From Apostichopus californicus (Eukaryota; Echinodermata; Holothuroidea; Aspidochirotida; Stichopodidae), in assembly GCA_020650975.1 (NCBI GenBank), contig JAIPMN010000730.1:1-64000 (forward strand): a stretch of 64,000 bases of DNA. Reading direction: 5' to 3'. This document shows, piece by piece, positions 13,801 through 25,800 of the stretch. Below the pieces are notes generated by a model. That model did no database searches. It saw only the letters and a list, made by a program, of their open reading frames with translations, and was not told where the DNA came from. A program made the position numbers and the translations under genes. The stretch's first letter is position 1. Each line of letters starts with the position of its first letter.

Positions 13801-16800
13801 AAATCTTTATCAATCCTTATCAAGAAATCCATGAATCGAACTCACCTGCCACAAAGATGATAGTGGCTTCTTTCAACTGTTCTTCAGCTGTAAAAACAAA
13901 ACATGTAGAAATAAAACTAAAAGCAGATGGTATTACCGACAGGTGCTAACCTGAAGGCAATGAATATGCTTGGTTTTCTTATTTCAATCACAGTCTAAAG
14001 TCAACACAAGAACGGGGGGAAAAAAGGGTTTCCACAAACGCAGAACAATGTTTGACTAAAGGAGTAAGAGTAGCGTATTGTATCGAATAAGGCAGTCTGT
14101 TGGCAAGACCATTTATAGTTCTCCATCTGGTGGGATGTGGACAGGGGCTGGGGAGCAGGACTGGTTCATTTAGTCAAAGCACCCCCATCTCTAAAGTGCT
14201 CTCTCAGAGGGATGGAGAGGTGGGGAAAAGTGTGACAAGGAGGATAGGGTTAAAAAAAGAATGTAAGGAGTCATTGCAACTTACGAGTTTTGATAAAACC
14301 TTTATCACCCAGGACCTGTGTCTCTTCTTTTACAATAGGCTCTTCAAGAACTGCAAACACAATGAACAAATATTCTGAAACATTGCGTGGTTACTATAGT
14401 TACCATGTATAGATTACCAAAATTCCTCCTTACAGAGGTGCTGTCTCCATTACTTGCAATACATTAATACGCTGTTTTATAAAAGTTCAAGTTTGTGTTA
14501 GTATAAATGAAATCCACAAAATGTTGATATAAATTTTGGTTGATGGATTACAAATTTCTATGAGAATGATATTTGGCCTGTGCAATGTACGTTGAAACCT
14601 TCCAGGTAATATATTCAAACATCTGCACAGTAATGAATAGTGAGTGCTACATGAGGGGAGGGGGAAGGACCTCCAAAAAATCTAAAACCTTTCGCTTTGA
14701 AATATTCCGATCAAACCAATCATATCCAAGCACATCTACCAAAGTCATTCTGTGGTGGATTTTCTCACAAACTCAGATTTAGCAAACATATCCATTAGAA
14801 GACTACTTACCTTCCTGCGGCACAAAGCCTTTGTCACCGGTAATTGGAGCTTCTTCCTTCAGAATGGTGTCTTCAACTGTAGTTGATTACACAGAGAAAG
14901 CAAGGAAATAAAAGCTTACTGATATACTGGCATTGAACTACAGCTGCCGATTAATGTCGTTCGTAAAATTGATCATTAATCTTCTATAACCAATCAAAAA
15001 CTTACAGAGCTAACAAGACCGCTCCCATGACATTCTGTAATGCTGCCCAACTACCAATTTAACTATATACATTGATAAGTTTGAAAAAGAAACAAACTTG
15101 TCAATTGAGAAATTGGACAATTGAATTTTGATAAAATAACATGTCAATTGAGAAATTGGACAATTGCAGTTTGATAAAATAACATGTCAATTGAGAAATT
15201 GGAGAATTGAAGTTTGATAAAATAACATGTCAATTGAGAAATTGGACAATTGAAGTTTGATAAAATAACATGTCAATTGAGAAATTGGACAATTGAAGTT
15301 TTATAGAACAAACATGTTGAGAAATTGGACAATTGAATTTAATAAAATAACATGTCAATTGAGAAATTGGACAATTGAAGTTTGATAAAATAACATGTCA
15401 ATTGTGAAATTGGACAATTGAAAGTTTGATAAAATAACATGTCACTTGAAAAATTGGACAATTGAAGTTTGATAAAGTAACGTGCCAATTGAGAATTTGG
15501 ACAATTGAAGTTTGATAAAATAACATGTCAATTGAGAAATTGGACAATTGAAGTTTGATAAAATAACATGTCAATTGAGAAATTGGACAATTGAAGTTTG
15601 ATAAAATAACATGTCAATTGAGAAATTGGACAATTGAAGATGTACCTGAGCTGAAGAAAATGCTCTAAGAGTTGTACTAATGATGAGACATTTCAATGTT
15701 TGATTATAAGTAACCAATATCTACCATATGAAGAGTAAAATCTAGCATATTTTAAAGGTGTGACTATACATTTCCCCGATCTGATAGTTCACATAAAATA
15801 AATATTTTGTAACTGCCATATGCCCTGGGACAATGAAGAGCATTTCAAACCCAAGCTAGTAAAAGCATTAAAAAGAGATAAGCTTCACTATAATTTGGCA
15901 ATTCAATATTTCATTACTTTTCATGTGAACTACATTTATGTTATCTATAAGTGCCCCTTCTGATGACCTTTTCAAAATCTCTTGACTTTCATAAATATAC
16001 ACTTAAAATCATTTACTGAAAATTTGATTCACAATAATTCCAAAGAGATTACAATTTTTAATATATTATTCTCATGAAATGTAGCATACCAAGCACCATG
16101 AAAATTATAACACCAAAATTATGACATGCAATCTCCAATAAGAAAAAGTTGAGCCAGTAAGCCCATAAACATACAGGTGTCACAATAAGTTCTTAGTTTG
16201 GAGAAGATTAAAACTAAGACTCTAATAATTGACTTCTTGACAACTTTGTGCACGCTACAGACAATAAAGTGCTGCAAGTTATTGTACAGAGAGAATTTTT
16301 AACTTTTAGCCTATATCAAAAACTCTGCTTGGCCTAATCCAACCTTAACACCTTAAACTGCCCCATTTGGACTCTTGATTTTTGCCTGAAATGCTTGAAT
16401 ATATTCATCGCTTACCAGGCTCAAGAAGTTTAACAGCTTCTTCAACCAGTGCTTGTCTGGCCGCTTCTGCCTGTAAATAACAATAAAATATAACAATGAT
16501 ACTCAAATAATGAAAGCATGCATGCATTACTTGTGCATCTCCAACTTAGTGAAATAATATTTACCAAACATAACCACTTGACCAACTAAAGTCACACATC
16601 TACAGAGCCTTTGAATAAATGTAAAAAAAAAAATCAGTATTCCACTTACCGTTTGAATTAAGACACAACAGGGGCAGGGCGAGTTATTGAAATGGCAGGG
16701 CACCAGAAAAATAAAAATTCACCTCTCAAAAGGGCACCAAGATAAAAGTTAAAAATTTGAAAGTGCACCAAAGGATAAATTACAGAACGAAAAACAAAAT

Positions 16801-19800
16801 ATATCAGTTTTTTTCTACACTTTTGGTTTAGCATTTTATCGGATGGCTGATGAATAAGTCAATGTTTTAGTGTCAGGATCATAAAGAGGGCACCAAAAGT
16901 AACTTGACTTGAAGAGGCATGGATGTTGTTTCCGTCGGTAACGTGAGATTTGCAAGGCCAGTGACATTTGGATACAAACTAGAAGTTTGTAACAGCAAAA
17001 TGTTGTTTCTGTAAATGAATGTGTTATATGTGGCAAAGCAATAATAACAATTAGTGTTAATTTTAAAATAGAAAACAAAGCAAAGCGAATATATTATTAA
17101 ATACGTACCCTCCAATGCATAACCAGGTAATCCATAATGTCACATCAGAGATGACAACATCCAAATGTTAAAAATAATTTACCAAACAGGTATAACATGA
17201 AACTTTGTGGTAGAATAACAATTTTCATTTTGTCCATCCCTTCCAATAAATGGAACATCCTTTTCTTTGTTAATGTTTTTCTTTATGACATCCCAAACAA
17301 AAGGAAAAAAAGAAGCTAGACAATGTCACGATAGAACCGAGGGAAGAAAATGTTTTGAAAGAACTAGGAAAGCAAAAGGACAATGAAAGAGCACATTTTT
17401 TGTTGTCTTTCGAAATATTTCCATGTATCCAGGGTTGGCCAAATCATCTTTTGACAAAAACAAGAATCAGAATCCATCAAGCAATTCATTTCCTTTCTAT
17501 TCTTTCATAAAGTAAATGAAAGACATAGCTAAAACCATTCTATCAGAATGAAAAAAAATGATCTCGCTTCGTCGTAATAATCTATCTTGCATTTTTGCAT
17601 GTATTCAATAACAGAAGGAATATCGATTGGAGACATCTTGAATGTCACAACTCACAATAAGAAACTCAGCATTGTTCAGACTGAACCCTTACAAAAGGTG
17701 TTTTTTCAGAAAAGAAAAGAAAAGGGAAAAAAAGCTATGGTGTGAATAACCTTGTCTGAGGTGAACAACACCGAAACAAAAACAAGTAAAGGTAGACGGC
17801 TGTAGGTAAAATAAGTCCCAAAGAAATGAAGATACACCACAATGGAAAATTGCCTTTATTTTATGAACAAATTTTTTTAAAGCTTATTTCTTATATTCAT
17901 TTTAATGATTATGTTTCAAAGCTTCTTAACAATCCAAATCCCATAACAATCGAGGTGATCTTTGCTTGGCTAGACAAGTTTTATAAAAAAAATAAAATAA
18001 AGTAAACATACAATATTTGGGAATTTTCAATGTTATTTTTTCCTTCTACATATCAGTCAGACTGTTACAGAAGAAAAAACATGGTGTCTGGATGACAAAA
18101 TATTGATGATCAAATCGGTTTAATTTATAACTTTACCTTCATTTTGTAAAGAAACATTAAGAAGGGTTCATCTGATCAATTTACGTCCTTATTTGGAGGA
18201 ATAATCCATACGATTTGGTGAAAATATTTGGTGAAAATATTCTTCAGTCTATAAGTTTAATAAAAGTTACCTCTGGTGTATCTTTTTCCTGTCCAGTTAA
18301 TTCTTCTTCTTGACCAGATGGATCCTCAGCTTTTGCTACCTCCTCTTCACCTCCCTGACTAACTTGCTGTGACTCCTCGTCCTTTGTTTTCTCTGTATTA
18401 ATTAAGCGATATATCGTTAAGGGCATATTCGGGTGTCTGAAGTTGTTTTGGGTGACAAAGTTTCTAGAAACTGTTTCTGCACCTACAGGTTCAAATCATA
18501 CATCCTCCCCAGTATATTTTTATTTTTTGACAAAGATATGAATTATTAGTTTTCTTGTTTTTCTTCATTTTGGTGAAATTTTGTGAATGCATCTGGCAAC
18601 AATGACAAAATGAATGTCTCCATGGAAACTGAGCTGTAAATGTGTTTTCTTTGTTCTAATTTAATTATAGGTGTGAATCATTTATCAGCAGAGGAGAATA
18701 ACTTTTCTACCAGGCAAGTTGCATATTATGAAATTCAAAATACAGAGGATAACTGGTTTCTATGGAAACATTCTAAATGTATCACATTTCAAGGCTAAAT
18801 GAACAGGAAGATTATAATATATTGAGGTAGGGGTTTTCAATGAAGAGTGTGGAATATTTTTTTCTGCTGAAGATAATTCTTACATTTTCTGCCACTGAAA
18901 TATCCCCTCTAATTGACTCCACAGATGCCATTTCGGAACCACTGAACACACTTGACTAGCTACTAGGTGGTGATGGCACAGGTAATTAGATAAGCTACCA
19001 TATTACCTTTACTACCATCACATAGCAGGCAAGGTGCACATGTTGGTTCTCCCATCTCCCCCTCCCCTCCCCCCCACCCCATCCCCTATGTAGGGTCCCC
19101 ATCTGCTATCAAACTAGCTACCTTGTAATCAATTCATTTCCACTGCTGTTCGTAATTAGTATCGTAATTAACCATCATTACATAAAGAATAGGCTTAACT
19201 CCATTCCTCCCTTTCCTCACATTTGCCCCCCATTTCAACACCCCCCCCCCTCTGCCATCCCTAACAATACAATTCATGGTCTACAAAGCAATCATTATCA
19301 TCTCAAACATAAATTCTACTTTGCAACAATTTCCATTACAGCAAACCTTGCACAATATTCTGTCTTTCCTTTTAACAACATCATTTTTTTTTTTTTTTTG
19401 GCTTTCTTTTAAAATGTAAATCTCACTGTTTGTTAGTTTACCTGATTCAAGTGATGTAACAGCTTCTTCAGTCTGTGGTACTACCTGTAAATAAACACAC
19501 AACAAAAATAAACACAACAACAGTCCAACTTTGCACATAAAAGGAACAAAAACAAACCTTACTTTATTAAATCAATCACTGTCTTTCGTTTCCTGTTTCT
19601 TCGTGGGAAATACTTAAAATTTGAAAATTTAAACTCAACAAAGTTCTTTAAGAAAATAACAACATTTTAGTCTCTTTACATCAGAACCCTTTTTCACCAG
19701 ATACAATTCAATATGCAGGATGAGGAATATTACATCCCCCCTCCCCACCTCACCTCTTCCCCACCCCACCGCCAACTTTTAGACATGACAAAATCAACCA

Positions 19801-22800
19801 TATTGTATTGCCTGTGTAACCGGCTTTCTGCTGAAATGAAGCGAAAAAGCTGCAAGCCACCAAGACCCAAATATTTGCACTTTCTTGAATGGAATAATAG
19901 TGTCTATCAATCACTGAATTCAGCCATCACCTCCGTACCTGTCTATTACATCATTTATTAGTTTATAACAAACCTCATCTGTTTCACCCTGTTTTATTTC
20001 ATCCTTCATTCCTGCCTCTGAGTCTGCTCCCTGACTCGCTAGTTCTTCCTCAGTGTTGGTCTTCTGTTTAGGGATTGGTGGTAATGGATCCATGGCATTG
20101 AGAGCTATTAAATCATCCAAGTAGGAATACAAAAATGACAACAAAAAAGAAAGTAGATTATTTAGAAGGAGAAATTGTAATGCTTGCATAACTTATCCTC
20201 ATTGTAGTCTTTCAGGGCAAACCAAATCTTCTCCCCCTTACTTCTCACTTTATTTCTTGGAAACTTGTTTTGATGGTATAAAGCAAACCTATGGCCAAGT
20301 CTATGTACTCGATTTGTTGGCAGGGAGGGGAGGATAGCTGAGGGGGAGGGGATTATGTGAATCATACAAAGTTTGTGTGGGGCACAGGCCCTCCTCTTTC
20401 CTTGCACCCCATACCCCCACCCCCCCCCTTTTAAAAAAAGCAGAGAGAAAGAGAAAATACCTACAGATCAGAAATAATTTAGTAATTGCATTGTTAATGA
20501 AGATGAAATTGTCTTAAATTCAAAATTAACGATACTTTTTCAGTGTTCCATGATTCACAAGCCATGCCAATTTTATCTGCCTCATAAATGCTGAGGTTTG
20601 AGTTACATGCTCTCACTTTCATTAATGTTACTTTACTACAAGGGCAAGGATATGTTCCCATTAATTTAGAAGTGACCTTAAACTGGGTTGTCGATAAACA
20701 CACACACACACTTTCATTAAGTCTACATAAAAGTACTTTCTGTAAGAAGATTTTCTCTCTTTTGTAGAAAAAAACATTGTTATACCATCCAAGCACATCC
20801 ATGCTCAGTTTTCCTTTCTATTACTAACCATGGGAATCCCAGAACAATAACACTTTAAAACCTGTGAGAATAGGAACATATTTAATCTACAATCATTGTT
20901 CAAGATCCCCAGAGTACAGCCCTTGGCAATTGGAGCATTGTTCAGTTAGACTCACCATTGTTAGCAGTGTTGTTCTCACGTAATTCGAAGAATGCCCCGT
21001 CTATTATATTCGCCATGTCGTAGAATACCTCTTCTACATCTCTGTCAACATTCACCTAAAATGGAAATAACATGTACCAAAGAGATTAACATCCGGCTCT
21101 GTATTTGAGAGAAATGGTGGAAAACATAATCATGTAATGTAAACAGGCTAAACATTTAAGGTTAATTCCAGGTGTGGTGGGAAAGAGTGTCTCCCTCGAC
21201 AACCCTCCAGGTTCCCGGTTCAAACCCTCATCGGGAACCAGATTCTTTTGACCTGTTAAAAAGTCGTCGTGCTGTTTTCTTGAGCAGAGTCTTCGGTGGA
21301 TCTGGGATTTCTGGTTTGCGATCTGGGAAATTGGTATTTGAAACAACTTCATTTCACCATGTGCTGCTGTATTTCAGGGATGATGGATGGGGTGCCATCC
21401 CATCTCACAGTTTATGTGAAAGTGATCATTTGTTTGGGTTCACTCTCGTCTGACCAGGAAACGGTGCGACGATAACACGCCTGCCGTTGCAAATTCTCTC
21501 AACTCTCCTCCAAAAAGAGAATGAGCGGGTGATGATTCAAGATCATCACATGGATGGGTTGTTGGTTTCCTAACCTTTGTAATTCACTAAACTATACTTC
21601 ACAAAGTAGTAAGACTAAAACAACAGTAGTAATATGAAGATAACTAAATGAAGACACCAATAACAATAACAATAACAACATAGAAAAGAATAAAACTCAC
21701 TCTATGTAATACATTGGAGTGACCTTGAAACTGGTCAATGACTGACATGGTGCTCGTCTGAAAACTACTGATTCTATTTTCAACGGCATCTTCTGTGTCG
21801 TCCACCCTCAGGTTAGATTCCTTTCTCTTGTCCAACCTGAACTTCAAACGATAGTCTTCACTCTCCAATGACAGAATCATGTCTGGCTTTCCAAACTAGG
21901 TTGAAAAAAAAGGTAAATGCAATTATAAGTCACACCAAGATTAATGTATGTCGTCCAGTTAAAGAGTTGTTGACAATTGAAAATTCATAATCATGGACAT
22001 TTAATATGAATGTAAGAGACTGACTTCGGTCAGCTTGCGGCTTTGATAAGCCAATGATGCTTCTTCGTGATGGAGGATCTAAAAATACATACACACACAC
22101 ACACATAAAAGTTATAGTAAATGGGTACAGTTCTTTAGAGGTAAAAACAATTGTGGAACACATCTAGATTACATGGAAATATTATTTGCAAAAGTGCATG
22201 TGCTATAATGACCTTTTTTCTTAGACACTTTGGCTGGTGCAGAATGTTCTTCATTGAATAAACCAATAAGTCAATCTCTTTTGTTCTTGATAGGGCAGGG
22301 GTGGGGGACGGTGAGGGCCGTGGAGTAAGATTATTATCATAAATTAATAACAGTTTTATTATTTATCCAAAAATTGAAGATTTAAAAAAAATAACAAGCA
22401 ATGCTTCTGACCTCCTTTTCAAACATTTGATATTGCTCTGTTGTCCTTGGAAACCCCTCTATTATGAAACCTATCAAGTTATCTGGATTGACCTCTAAAG
22501 TCTTGTCAACATCATTCTTCACGGCTATAAACGCAGTTTCCTATAATAGGGAGTGAACAGTGAAAGTTGATTATATCAGGGTTATATGAAAATTAATAAG
22601 GTAACCATATTTTGTTTTCCAAAGTTGGACAGCACATCTTAGGGGAGGAACATCCACAAAATTCCACAATTATTTTCTTCTTGGCAACCCACCAAAATAT
22701 TTTGGCACCGTAAAATTGGTTGCAACACCGAGCTTGAATACCAGAGACTCCTGAGTCATGTTCTGTGACAAGATGATATAATACCGAGTTATATAAGACT

Positions 22801-25800
22801 AAATTAAGACCTATAAATGTAAGCCTTCTATATCTCCATGTGGGTGCAATCATTCTAGCCACTTCATGAAATACTACAGCGAGATTGGACATGGCAATCA
22901 TGATACCAAACATTGTTATAAATATATTGTAAATTTTTTGGCTGTGATTTTTAACTCACCTCTGACACAAGTTTACCCACTTTGATCAACTCTGATAAAA
23001 CTTTCCAATTTTCGTCGGAGCCCTCCAGTTGTTCAGCCTGACGGCGAAGATTCTCGCCGACTGAAATTAGGGCAAACCCCTCGTACCGTTCAGCGAGACG
23101 TTTGCTCTGTACGTCCTTTCCGCTTCCTGGACCACCTTCCGATAAAGAAAATTTGACAATGGAATATTATGCTTGGCTTATTCTGGAACGGTGAATTTTG
23201 TCTCTGTGTGATGCACGTGTAGAATCACATTGAATGTGAAGTAATGTGTAAAAACAGAACAGAACATCATAGAATATTGATAAGTGTGGGAATGTGAGGG
23301 GGGTTAAAGAAATATAAGTTGCAAATGTCAGCTTGTTTTTAAAAGGAGTGGTGGGGAGGGGGGACATAGTGGGGATAGTGTAGGGGGAAGAGTGGGGGGG
23401 ATATAAACCAAGTGGCACTTGGGAAATGTGTGGGGGTTAATGAAATGTAAGTAGAAAATGTCCACTCTTTCTTTTAAAAGGAGTGGTGGGGGGACAGAGT
23501 GGGGGTAGTGTGGGGGGAAGAGTGGGGGGAATATAAACCAAGTGGCACTTGTAGAAACTCCTGAATTCCAAGTAGACTGAATGAAATCAAATAAAATCCA
23601 TACATTTCTAGTTGATGACTCACCTAGGATGAATACATATTTCAGGTTCTTCTTAACATCTCCATTGGTTAGAGCAGGAGGAATAGGAGGCAGAGGACTT
23701 GTCTTCTTCATCTCTAGGACCGAATGATCTGATGACAAGGGGAAAAAATTGTCACTACTTCAGGAGAAAGAAACCCACACATCTAACCATGAGGATATCC
23801 CTCATCGGTATTGTCAGATGATTTGATTTTTCACATTTTAGCATGATAAAAAATTCAAAAAAGTCTTCAAAACTTATTTCCTGGAGTTTTGTGTGTCGGG
23901 GAGGGGGGGGGGGGTCATCTATGTACCTCTTCAAATACTCCATTAAAGTCAAATATTAAATGTGTCTGTGGGTAAAAATGTTTGACAGCCCTGGGAAAAA
24001 ACTATTTTAATTTTTCTAATATTTCTATTTTAATATTGTTTTGGATAGAATTACAACTTTCCTTTGTGAAGTTATCAATATCACAATGACTGAGGTTTAT
24101 CCATATATATTGTTAATGCATCCCAATTTTGAGGAAGAATTTTGTTTTGGATGTACATTTTAAGCACCAAATTGAAAGAAAATTTGTCAGTGTGCATCGC
24201 TGACATCACACAGGTCTGTTTGCTTCAAATGTTGTTATCTCAACAAACAACAAAAATAAATAAAAAGGTACTGACTGCAAATTTCACCCGGATGCTTGGT
24301 ATATATGTTCTTCTTCCATTAGTCAAAAATAAATTTTCCTCTGGATTATCCTTTTAATACTTAAATGGAAATCTGCATAAGATATTTTAGAAAGATGCTG
24401 TAACCATTATTCATACAACATGTTGTCTTGAAATATCCATGTTTAAAATTGGAAATGAAAACTGAATTATTCAAAACTTTTGTTCTGTGTATTTCTTTTT
24501 TCTAAGGTTTATCAACAAAATTTAGTTAATGATGAGTTGATGACAATGGAACACCAGTGTCTACGATACAAAAAAATAACTTAAAAAAATATTCTACATT
24601 ATAATTACATTCTGCATCAGCTTGGTGAATGCTCACATATCAACTTTTCCTTAGTCTGGTCATTGATGGAACAAGACAATTTCTATTTTTTTTAATTACA
24701 AATACCTTTCGGTGGAAGCTGCCTCTTCTCAGAATTTGATTTATTGATGGGTGGCAACGGGGCAGATTGCTTTCCGCCATCTACAAACATATGCCATTGG
24801 ATGTTGTTTGCGTCTGCCCCATCTAGTTCTTGCAGACATTTCTTGAGATAGCTGACATGATCCTCTGGTTTGTGGTACATCAAACCTGTCATCAAGCTCT
24901 ACAAATTGAACACAAAATAAAAAAAAAAGAATGAAACTTGTATACTTTTTCATTTAAATTACATTGGTTTTGTTCCCATAATACAGTAATGGGAGAGTGG
25001 GAGAAGAAGGGGAGGGGAGGGGGAAGAGGAGGTGGGGGCTAAATGTCAGTCATTTCTTTTATATCTTTCTGGCTACCTTTCATTGAATTCATATAATTGG
25101 AGTGACACATTGAAATGTGAGTCAAAACAAATGAAATGTGACTAAAATTGTGAAGAAAATATAAAAAATATATATTAAAATTATTATTCCTGTAAAGCGC
25201 TTCGAGCAGCGTTGCTGATGAACGCGCTATATAAGTACTATTTTATTATTATTATTATTAACAAAATCTCTGTATATGCCATAAAGCTTAATTGCACTCT
25301 GAACGAAGATCATGCAGTCTGCTATAAAAAAGCTCTATCCTGCAAAATTGTATTCTTCTTTGCTTATGCGTTATATCTATGCCGTGACCTCTCAGACCTA
25401 GCTTTTTGATGGCAATTAAAAATATTATTTGGTCTTTTCACTTGCATGTGTACAGTTTGTCATGCTTGATCAATGTTTCATAGCTTGTTTTCACTCCATA
25501 TTTTTGCCTTGACTTATATGTAACTTCTATTGTTAGTATATGACAATAGCACATTGAATATTCATTGAAAGATCGCTGCATCTAACATTCTAATATGGAA
25601 AGAAAAAGATAGGTTTATCACTTTCCTGATTTTTTTCAGAAGAGATGAAGATTGCAAGGAATATAGTTTAGTTTTTACAATATGTAAATCATCTGGCACC
25701 ATCTCTAGCTGGATGCATGGATGTACATCATTTCAAGTAAAAGACATGATTTGAAGCCAAACCTAGCAATCTGTGTTTGATACTTACGAAACCCTAAGGC

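Noticed and set aside
21165-21240. A functional tRNA gene
   Set aside because: The B-box is perfect but no acceptor-stem pairing or anticodon arm can be built; a tRNA-derived SINE fits better.
23167-23738. Minus-strand proline-rich open frames of 83 and 136 codons
   Set aside because: Only the first part (23728-23624) is a real AK5 exon; the proline-rich remainder is translated G-rich duplication in the intron.
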